Shown in pieces: positions 57,775 through 64,000 of a stretch of DNA of 64,000 bases; the stretch's first letter is position 1, and every line of letters begins with the position of its first letter. Made by a program: the position numbers and the translations under genes. Source of the stretch: Flavimobilis massiliensis (GTDB taxonomy: Bacteria > Actinomycetota > Actinomycetes > Actinomycetales > Cellulomonadaceae); contig NZ_LT964979.1 of NCBI RefSeq assembly GCF_900240335.1, forward strand, positions 1,922,001-1,986,000. Reading direction: 5' to 3'. Under the pieces are notes generated by a model, which worked only from the letters and a program-made list of their open reading frames with translations, was not told the origin of the DNA and did no database searches.

Positions 57775-58235
57775 GTGCGTCTCGCGGACGACCTGCGCGT
57801 CCTCGGCCTGCACCCCGGCGACGACGTGCACGCTAACTCGCTCACGCCGTGCGACGCGGCGAGCCGCTACGGGCGGCTCGCCGACGCGTCCTCCTGCTCG
57901 GCGGCGTCACGCACGCGTCGTCGACGTCGCTCCACGGCGTCGAGGAGCGGGCGGGCGTGCCGCACCACCTCCAGGACGCGCCGACCGAGGGCGTCGTCGT
58001 GCTGCCCGACGGCACGGAGGTCATCGTCCGCGGGCGCCTCCCCCTGTGGGGCTGGAACCGCGACTTCGAGCGCGTCGCGGACCCGCTGCTGGCCGCGGGC
58101 GTGCAGCGCAACGGACGCGTCGGCGACGGGACGGCCGTGCTCGTCGAGGCGCACGGGTACCTCGACGTGCTCGTGCCGCTGCTGCGCGCGGACCCGACGT
58201 ACCTGCTTGCGGAACACGAGCGGGCGCGTGCGTGA
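57775..58235 (+). pseudogene. AAC(3)-family aminoglycoside acetyltransferase, internally deleted
   Basis: From the GTG at 57775, VRLADDLRVLGLHPGDDVHAN is the expected AAC(3) opening (DLRALGVxPGDxLLVHAS). After residue ~25 the frame becomes meaningless, and a different frame (open from 57849) gives VLLLGGVTHASSTSLHGVEE through VPLLRADPTYLLAEHERARA, the C-terminal half. About 130 residues of the middle, including part of the coenzyme A site, are missing. Intact enzymes have ~260-270 residues. It is a relic of a resistance-type gene or of a housekeeping homologue. Confidence 0.72.
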
Positions 58236-58255
58236 GCCTCCGAGGAGACGTTCGA

Positions 58256-58294
58256 TAGCCGATCCGCCCATCGCACATGTGCGGATCGGCTATG
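58256..58294. terminator. Hairpin ATAGCCGATCC, copy 1
   Basis: ATAGCCGATCCGC and GCGGATCGGCTAT are perfect 13-bp arms. It lies between the AAC(3) remnant and the convergent DUF499 remnant. An almost identical stem occurs at 61436. Confidence 0.82.
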
Positions 58295-58302
58295 GAGGAC
58301 CC

Positions 58303-58842
58303 TCAGTCCCTCTCGAACCCGGACTGCCCGAACCGCAACTGCGTCGCGTTCTCCCTCACGGTTCGCACCTGTTGCTCGGAGAAGCCCTCGGGTGCGCGCG
58401 CGCTGATCTCGATGCGCACCTCGAGCTCGACGCCGTCGACGACGGCGAGGTGCTGGATGACCTCCTGCGTGAGGTTCGCGAAGTCGGCGGCGTAGCGCTG
58501 TGGGTTGAGCGTCTTGACGCCGAAGAAGCGGCGCAGGACGTCGACGGGCTGCGGCACAGGCGTGGCCCGCGGTTCGGTCCTTGGTGCGCCCGCGTGGTCA
58601 GGCCCGTCCTGCGACGGATGCGGCAGGGGCACGTCGCCGATGTCGTCCGACGACGGTTCCGCGGGCGTCGCGTTCTCGGCGACCTCCTCACGGCGTCGGG
58701 CGAGCGCAAGATCCGGCCGGACGATCATCATGTCGTCTGGGATGTGCGACGGCTCCGGCTAGTCCCCGGGGAGCCACAACCACTCGGGGTGCCCCTCCTC
58801 GTTGCGGCCGCGCGCGAGCGCGAAGCCCGAGCCGGTCGCACC
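58303..58842 (-). pseudogene. C-terminal remnant of a DUF499/Swt1-type ATPase with an in-frame stop
   Basis: The segment reads GFALARGRNEEGHPEWLWLP, a TAG at 58759-58761, then in the same frame PSHIPDDMMIVRPDLAL. A Pro-rich linker and the end domain RYAADFANLTQEVIQHLAVV, VRIEISARAPEGF, VRTVRENATQLRFGQSGFE follow. That end is the signature of DUF499 proteins, ~1000-residue ATPases of phage-defence-type islands. Everything before residue ~850 is missing and one stop interrupts the rest. The ATG at 58731 could still express 142 residues. Confidence 0.65.
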
Positions 58843-59747
58843 CGACGTGCCGCCCGCACCGCTGCCGGGCGTCGACGACCGCTCGACGACGGCCCACGTC
58901 GAGGACGTCGAGGTACATCTCGCACTCGTTGACGCACTCACGTCAACCCTCGGGACCGACGAGGTGTCCGTCGCTGCGATCGAGCTCCTGCGCGAGACCG
59001 CCGCCGAGGCCGTGGCGCTCCAGGCCGCCGTTGACCGCAAGACGGTCCAGTACGAGCAGGTGTCAGCCAGCCTCGCGTCGCTCCGGGAGCAGCGGGCCGA
59101 GGACCGCAAGCGGCTCGAGGACGAGCAGGTCGAGCACGCCGACCTACGAGCTCCTCGAGAGGGAGCGCGCGGCGGTCAAGGCGCTCCGCAACAGGCTCAG
59201 CGCCGACGGCCGAGCCGAGGACGCATGGCGCGACGTCGCTCCGTCCAAAGCCAGCACGCCGACCTTCTCCGGCTTCGCTGACCTCCTGGAGCAGATGGGC
59301 ACCCTCGACGCACTCGTCTGGACGGGCGACGAGAAGGCCACGATCGACCTCGACGTCCACGATCCCGTCGCGCGTTGGGCGGGCAAGACCTGGGAGATCC
59401 TGCTCGCGCTGCAGGACTACGCCGTCGAACGCGTGGCGGGGCGCGCGCTCAACGTCGACCAATACCTGAACCACACCCCTCCCCACCTCCACGGGTACTC
59501 CGCCAACCGGCATGCCGTCGACGAGAGCAAGTCGGTGCAGGCCAGCGCCAAGCACAGCGCAGCGCGGATGCTGCGCGTGCCTAGGCACGTCGACGCGAGC
59601 GGGCGCATCTTCATGGGTGCCCACTTCGAGATCGCGCAGTCCGGCCTCATCAGCCCCCGCATGCACTACCTCGACAACGTCCACCGCGACGGCAGGCTCT
59701 ACATCGGCTACATCGGCCCCCACCTGCCCACCGACCAGACGAACTGA
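58802..59747 (+). pseudogene. Frameshifted coiled-coil protein of unknown function
   Basis: A first frame (TTG at 58802 or later) encodes a Pro-rich lead and a coiled coil with VSVAAIELLRETAAEAVALQ and LREQRAEDRKRLEDEQ. Near 59143 the sense passes to another frame: YELLERERAAVKALRNRLSA, then a domain with DPVARWAGKTWEILLALQDY and RIFMGAHFEIAQSGLISPRM up to the TGA at 59747. One added or lost base explains it. The conserved-looking end is found, as I recall, in actinobacterial proteins of unknown function. The 5' part overlaps the DUF499 remnant. Confidence 0.55.
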
Positions 59748-59902
59748 GGCGCACCGAGCAGCCGTTATCCACAGGCCGCGCCACAGGTCGCGACCATCCG
59801 ATTCCTCACCTACGTTCGGGATGATTCTGCTCCCCCGTGAGGATGACGATGCGCACACCCTTCCAACATGCCGAACGCTGCCCTTCACGCCGGACGACGT
59901 TC

Positions 59903-60514
59903 ATGGCCCCGTCAGACTGGCGGCCGCGCCGCCCCGCGCCCCTCACCGTCGGGATCGCCGTCGTTTCTGCCATGCTGCTCGGGGCCTGCTCCTCCCAGGC
60001 ACCCGTCACCGAGCAGACCTCGACGACGCCAACGCGAACCGCTCCATCCAACGCACCGCCCACGTCCCCGCCTTTGGAACCCGCTCCAGAGCCGACGAGC
60101 ACCCTGCCCACACGTCGCAGCGAGTCCTCGTGGGAGGTCGTCGAGAGCTTCTTCGACGCGTACACCTACGGCCTCCAGACCGGGGACTCGTCGCGACTGA
60201 AGGCGTTGTCGTCCGCCACCTGTGCGTCGTGCGCGAACTTCATCGAGGACATCGAGGCCCTTGGCGCCCGCGAGGTCGTCGGCACCGGTGGCGCTTTCTC
60301 ATTCCCGCAATCCATCGGGCATCAGAGCAAGTACGCGGAGAGGTTCGTCTGGGAGGTCCACTACCGCCAGGCGCCCATCATCTACACCCTGTCCCATCCT
60401 GACGAGAAGACTTCTGCGCCAGCTGCCTCGCACGTTCTCTTCGTCGAGCTCACCGAGACCGCGGACGGATGGGTAGTTTCTGGTGTCGCCCGAGAGGTCA
60501 ACGACGAGTCATGA
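59903..60514 (+). CDS. DUF6318 family lipoprotein
   Basis: The product is 203 residues. The signal peptide ends AMLLGAC, a Thr/Pro linker follows, and the domain has FFDAYTYGLQTGDSSRLKAL with the conserved pair CASCANFI, the hallmark of DUF6318. The function is unknown. The ATG at 59903 gives the most typical signal peptide; an ATG at 59849 has the better ribosome binding site (GAGGA) but would give a ~40-residue n-region. The stop overlaps the next start (ATGA). Confidence 0.78.
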   Translation: MAPSDWRPRRPAPLTVGIAVVSAMLLGACSSQAPVTEQTSTTPTRTAPSNAPPTSPPLEPAPEPTSTLPTRRSESSWEVVESFFDAYTYGLQTGDSSRLKALSSATCASCANFIEDIEALGAREVVGTGGAFSFPQSIGHQSKYAERFVWEVHYRQAPIIYTLSHPDEKTSAPAASHVLFVELTETADGWVVSGVAREVNDES

Positions 60515-61428
60515 AGCGCACACTCGCGGCCCATCGGCACCAGGCCGCTGCCTTCTCCGTCGCGATCTGTCTCGTCGCTCTCATGAATGCAAGCAGGCCC
60601 GTGGCCGCGTCGGCCGTGGTCCCGGTTACGGAGGTGCCGGACATGTCGGCACGCTCGACCGACGACGAGATCCAGGTACGGGGTGAGCGCCACCCAGTGA
60701 CGGACGCGCCAGCCACGGACCCGGGTCCGCCGGAGAGCGAGCGTCAGGCCGAGGTTTGGGAGCCCGCCGACTGCGTGCTCCTCGCGGGCGCCGACCCAAT
60801 CCTCGACACCTGGTGCTCCGGCCCCCAGGACGTCGACCTCTACGAAATCGGCTGCCCCAACGGGACCGCCTTCGCCTGGCCCCTGAAGATTCGCACCCGT
60901 CCCGACAGCAACGCCGCATGGGGGCCCTGGCGCCTCATCAACTCCCCGTGCATCGAAGCCGACCCGGACGACGTGGCGACCGCGGACCCGATCGCCGACG
61001 AGCTCGCCCGCGATATCGTCACGCTGAAGATCCCCGCCAAGCACGCCCGCATCGCGCCCATCACCGACTGGTTCGCCGTCCAGACGCCCATGACCTACTA
61101 CACCGACGCGGGCACGGAACAGCTCAATGTCACGGTCCTCGGGACCGCCGTCGAGCTCGAGCTCACCCCGACGTCCTACGCCTGGGACCCCGGCGACGGC
61201 TGCAAGCCCGTCCACGCCACCAAGCCCGGCAAGCGCTACCCGGACCAGACGACCACGCACACCTACACGAAGGTCGGGACCTACCGCGTCACCCTCACGA
61301 CCACGTGGCACGGCCGATTCCGCATCGCCGGCACCACGACGTGGCACGACATCGAGGGCACCGGCACGACGACGCACACGACGGCGCCGTTCGAGACCCG
61401 CGAGATCCGCTCGGTCCTCACCAGCTGA
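60511..61428 (+). CDS. Secreted PKD-like domain protein coupled to the DUF6318 gene
   Basis: The product is 305 residues. A signal peptide covers about 1-35. The mature part contains ADCVLLAGADPILDTWCSGP and CPNG, likely disulfide-bonded, then a PKD-like beta domain: SYAWDPGDG, TTTHTYTKVGTYRVTLTTTW. No membrane anchor follows. It is translated with the DUF6318 lipoprotein, so the two probably act together at the cell surface. Confidence 0.8.
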   Translation: MKRTLAAHRHQAAAFSVAICLVALMNASRPVAASAVVPVTEVPDMSARSTDDEIQVRGERHPVTDAPATDPGPPESERQAEVWEPADCVLLAGADPILDTWCSGPQDVDLYEIGCPNGTAFAWPLKIRTRPDSNAAWGPWRLINSPCIEADPDDVATADPIADELARDIVTLKIPAKHARIAPITDWFAVQTPMTYYTDAGTEQLNVTVLGTAVELELTPTSYAWDPGDGCKPVHATKPGKRYPDQTTTHTYTKVGTYRVTLTTTWHGRFRIAGTTTWHDIEGTGTTTHTTAPFETREIRSVLTS

Positions 61429-61435
61429 CAACCGT

Positions 61436-61478
61436 CGATAGCCGATCCACACACATGGAGCGTGCGGATCGGCTATCG
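61436..61478. terminator. Hairpin ATAGCCGATCC, copy 2
   Basis: CGATAGCCGATCC and GGATCGGCTATCG are perfect 13-bp arms around 17 bases. It lies seven bases after the PKD protein stop and 45 before the convergent VIT1 stop, so it can work in both directions. Confidence 0.85.
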
Positions 61479-61522
61479 AGAGGCCGGGTCAGCGGAGCGG
61501 CCAAGTCAGCGGAGCGGCCCCG

Positions 61523-62788
61523 TCAGCCGAGCGTCGTCCCGAACGCCAGGCCCAGCAGGTACGTCACCGCGGCGGCGCCGTAGCCGATGGCGATCTGGCG
61601 GAGCGCGCGCGTCCAGGGCGACGCCCCGGAGAGCACGCCGACGGTCGCCCCGGTGCCGAGGAGGACGATGCCGACGAGCACGGCCGCGACGATCATCGCC
61701 GCGCCGCCGGTGAGGCCGAAGAAGTACGGCAGCAGGGGCACGATCGCACCGCTCGCGAAGAGACAGAAGCTTGAGATTGCCGCACCCCACGCGCTGCCGA
61801 GCAGCTCGGCGTCGGGCCCGACGGTCTCGACGTCGTCGACCGTCGGGTCGTCGGGCGCTGCGTCGACGGCTGCGCTGTCGGCGGCCCGCGAGACATCGGC
61901 GATGCTCGCGGCCGCGCCGGGTGCGACGGCGTCGTCGGCCGCACCGTCCGCTGCGGGCGCCTCGGCGCGCGCCACGAGCTCCGCCGCGTCGGCGCGCGCG
62001 ACGAGCGCGAGCGTGCGCCGCGCCTTTGCGTCCGCGGACGCGGGGTCGAGGCCCCGCGCCCGGTAGACGAGCGCAAGCTCGTTCGCGTCGACGTCGAGGT
62101 GCACGAGTGCCTCGCGCGCGTGCGGCGACGGCTGCGACGCTTTGGCGAGCTCGACCTGCGAGCGCACGGACACGAACTCGCCGGCGCCCATCGACATGGC
62201 GCCCGCGAGCAGTCCCGCGACGCCGGTCGCGAGGACCGTGCCCGTGCCGACGCCGGTCGCGCCGATGCCGAGGATGAGCGCGAGGTTCGAGACGAGGCCG
62301 TCGTTGAGGCCGAAGACGGCGGCCCGGAAGTTGCCGGACATCTCGATGCGACCGCGGGTCGCGAGCGAGCGGACGACCTCCTCGTGGATGCGTTCGTCCG
62401 CGGCCATCTGCGGGGTCGCGTCACGGTCGAGCTCGTACGCGGAGCGCGACTCGGCGTGCTGCGCGAGGGCGAGCGTGAAGACGGAGCCGAAGCGTCGTGC
62501 GCCGAACCCGAGGAGCCGTGAGTACGTCGAGCGACGCACGGACGCGGACCGCTCGGGGCCGAGGAGGGTGCGCCAGTGCTCGGCGTGCCGACCCTCGGCG
62601 TCGGCGAGGTCGAGGAGGATGTCGCGCTCGACGCCGGTACGCGCGGCCGCGAGGTCGCGGTAGATCGCGGCCTCGGCGAGCTCGTCGGCGAGGTGGTGGC
62701 GCCAGCGGCGCACGTCACGCGCCGAAGGTTCGGCAGGCGCAGGGGGCCCCTCGGGCGCGAACGTGGGGTCGGGGAGGGCGTCAGGCAT
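61523..62788 (-). CDS. Ferritin-like domain fused to VIT1/CCC1 iron-manganese transporter (MbfA-like)
   Basis: The product is 421 residues. Residues 25-145 form a rubrerythrin-like four-helix domain with ligands in LADELAEAAIYRDL, DAEGRHAEHW (Glu65, His68) and DERIHEEV (Glu132, His135). The VIT1/CCC1 transporter follows, with NFRAAVFGLNDGLVSNLALI and MSMGAGEFVSVRSQVELAKA. About 50 residues of Ala/Asp-rich loop precede the last helices. It probably exports iron or manganese from the cytoplasm, sensing metal through the ferritin domain, as in MbfA. GGAGG precedes the ATG at 62788. Confidence 0.92.
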   Translation of the reverse strand: MPDALPDPTFAPEGPPAPAEPSARDVRRWRHHLADELAEAAIYRDLAAARTGVERDILLDLADAEGRHAEHWRTLLGPERSASVRRSTYSRLLGFGARRFGSVFTLALAQHAESRSAYELDRDATPQMAADERIHEEVVRSLATRGRIEMSGNFRAAVFGLNDGLVSNLALILGIGATGVGTGTVLATGVAGLLAGAMSMGAGEFVSVRSQVELAKASQPSPHAREALVHLDVDANELALVYRARGLDPASADAKARRTLALVARADAAELVARAEAPAADGAADDAVAPGAAASIADVSRAADSAAVDAAPDDPTVDDVETVGPDAELLGSAWGAAISSFCLFASGAIVPLLPYFFGLTGGAAMIVAAVLVGIVLLGTGATVGVLSGASPWTRALRQIAIGYGAAAVTYLLGLAFGTTLG

Positions 62789-63012
62789 GCCTCCATGGTC
62801 GCAAGCGGCCCGCACCCGGCGGCCGCACGCAGAGATCCGGGCGCCCGCACTTGAGGACGCGGCCCGGCGACGCCGTCCCACGATACGAGCGGGGACGTTG
62901 GTCCCCGTGACGTTTCTGTCCGAAAGGAGGAAGATCGCTACGTGCGCGTCCTGCGCACCTCTGCCGCGCCCGGACGGCGCGGCACCGCCATGACGACGGC
63001 AGGGGGCCGCAC

Positions 63013-63450
63013 GTGAGCGAGGTACTCGTCCGTCCACCATCCGGGGCGCAGAGAGCGAAACCCGTCCTCTGGATCGCGATCGCGGTCCTCGGCCTCGAGG
63101 TCAGCGCCGGCCTCGTCGCCGTCTCCGTGCTCTCGTACCGCGCGGTGACAATCGCCGGGTTCAGCCAGAGCCCCGGAAGCGACGCACTCAGCCGGACTGC
63201 GGTCATCGTCGTCATGCTCGCGCTCGTCAGCGCGGCCGGCGCGATGGCGGCGGCGATCCTCCGCCACCGCATCCGTGGCGGGCCCCCCTCGCGCCTACTC
63301 GTCGGTGCGGCCGCGGCGGTTCTCGTCGCGCACGTGCTCGTTGCGCTCGGGTGCCTCGTCCGCGCGGAGTGGGCGACGGCGACGGCGGTCGTCGTCGCAG
63401 GGGTGACCCTCGGCGGTGCGTGGGCGCACTGCCTGCGCCACCGTCGCTGA
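63013..63450 (+). CDS. Small membrane protein of unknown function
   Basis: The product is 145 residues with four membrane segments (about 18-42, 60-82, 96-114, 118-138). No family was recognised. The GTG at 63013 has AGGGGG nine bases upstream. It is followed by a co-directional HNH-type gene after a 96-bp gap. Confidence 0.7.
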   Translation: MSEVLVRPPSGAQRAKPVLWIAIAVLGLEVSAGLVAVSVLSYRAVTIAGFSQSPGSDALSRTAVIVVMLALVSAAGAMAAAILRHRIRGGPPSRLLVGAAAAVLVAHVLVALGCLVRAEWATATAVVVAGVTLGGAWAHCLRHRR

Positions 63451-63546
63451 CAGAACCACCTGTCCACAGGCTGCGCACGGCGACGCTCGTCCACGGATCT
63501 CGACGTCACGGTCGCGCGGGCGGCGGCGACGCGCTTGGCTCACGTC

Positions 63547-64000
63547 GTGCCCACCGTCCCGGCCGCCGTCCGGCCTGCTCTCCGCGCTCCACGCCCCGTC
63601 GTGCTCGTCGCGGTGTGCGTCGCGCTGCTCGCGCTCGCTTGGTGGGTCTCGGTGCCGTGGCGCGCACCCGCCCGCACCTACCCCGTGACCGGGGCGGAGC
63701 TCGCCGCGGCGCGCGCGTCGCTCGCGGCCCTGCCGGAGCTCACCGCGGAGCCTCCCGAACCGTATGCGCGCACGCGCTTCGGCACCCCGTGGGCGGACGT
63801 CGACGGCAACGGCTGCAGCACGCGTGAGGACATGCTCGCGCGCGACCTAGTTGATGCGGTGAGGGACGACGACGACTGCACGGTCCTCACCGGCACGCTC
63901 ACCGACCGGTACACGGGCCAGGTCCTGCCGTTCCGGAGGGGCCCGACAACGAGCGCGCGCGTGCAGATCGACCACGTCGTCGCTCTCGCCGACGCGTGGC
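63547..64000 (+). CDS. Secreted HNH endonuclease family protein, cut by window edge
   Basis: 151 residues are visible. A signal or anchor segment (about 18-38) leads to FGTPWADVDGNGCSTREDML, DDDDCTVLTGTLTDRYTGQV and VQIDHVVALADAW. This is the start of the DUF1524/GmrSD-type HNH fold found in many secreted actinobacterial nucleases; the DH pair in IDHVVAL is the conserved metal-site element. The remaining ~60 residues, including the HNH asparagine, lie beyond the window. The GTG at 63547 is a likely but not certain start. Confidence 0.85.
   Translation, partial: MPTVPAAVRPALRAPRPVVLVAVCVALLALAWWVSVPWRAPARTYPVTGAELAAARASLAALPELTAEPPEPYARTRFGTPWADVDGNGCSTREDMLARDLVDAVRDDDDCTVLTGTLTDRYTGQVLPFRRGPTTSARVQIDHVVALADAW

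Overview
The window is high-GC (roughly 70% or more), gene-dense DNA from an actinobacterium. The gene content (Cvn signalling module, DUF5926, DUF5692, DivIVA-domain proteins, AztD, ThrE, GTG starts, many four-base stop/start overlaps) fits the order Micrococcales, perhaps a Cellulomonas/Sanguibacter/Oerskovia relative. The genus is inference. It looks like draft chromosome: there are three N-containing joins (14715-14716, 40906, 56192), and the first carries a recognisable Illumina Nextera adapter remnant.

Layout. 1-6391: a YhgE/Pip protein and an MMPL transporter fused to a degenerate ABC-ATPase-like tail, divergent from a TetR regulator across an array of 17-bp-phased palindromes. 6363-6983: gene remains (CobW-like fragment, bL36 lacking its start, YibE/F C-terminus). 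6984-9725: trpF overlapping the zinc chaperone gene aztD, then a PadR regulator. 9749-10217: a GH1 beta-glucosidase with its middle deleted. 10404-14659: a membrane protein and TusA-like pair, tRNA-Arg, and a four-gene redox cluster (DUF2231, haem-oxygenase-like di-iron protein, CDGSH protein, zinc alcohol dehydrogenase). 14867-23734: ThrE exporter, tRNA-Ser, a PIN protein, the CvnABCD module and a quinone oxidoreductase. 23894-30859: an alpha-glucoside-type sugar ABC transporter with a LacI regulator, then a HAD phosphatase coupled to serS. 30922-40618: lipid kinase, large membrane protein, glycosyltransferase, DUF5926, phosphoglucomutase, two lipoproteins and a GNAT protein.

40975-48756: MFS transporter, a DUF2975-XRE pair behind twin palindromes, a MacB-like ABC exporter followed by an AvrD-family gene, and two paralogous CBS-like genes, each next to a member of a dispersed hairpin family. 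48969-55275: NfeD-flotillin pair, a 38-residue mini-DivIVA gene ahead of a long DivIVA-domain gene, DUF5692 and a TetR with a clear operator. 55438-61428: an accessory stretch with an SRPBCC protein, a 5'-truncated beta-propeller gene, remains of an AAC(3) acetyltransferase and of a DUF499-type ATPase, a frameshifted coiled-coil gene, and a DUF6318/PKD secreted pair. 61523-64000: a ferritin-VIT1 metal transporter, a small membrane protein and the 5' part of a secreted HNH nuclease-like gene.

Cross-window themes are: (1) a family of intergenic hairpins based on ACTCGTAGGTC in at least four good copies plus degenerate ones, with three further hairpin families; (2) about eight genes that look leaderless, with a -10-like hexamer 6-7 nt before the start codon; (3) strong stop/start translational coupling; (4) several decaying accessory genes (GH1, AAC(3), DUF499, bL36, CobW, YibE/F, an ABC ATPase start). 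No CRISPR array, rRNA, prophage or intact insertion sequence was seen.
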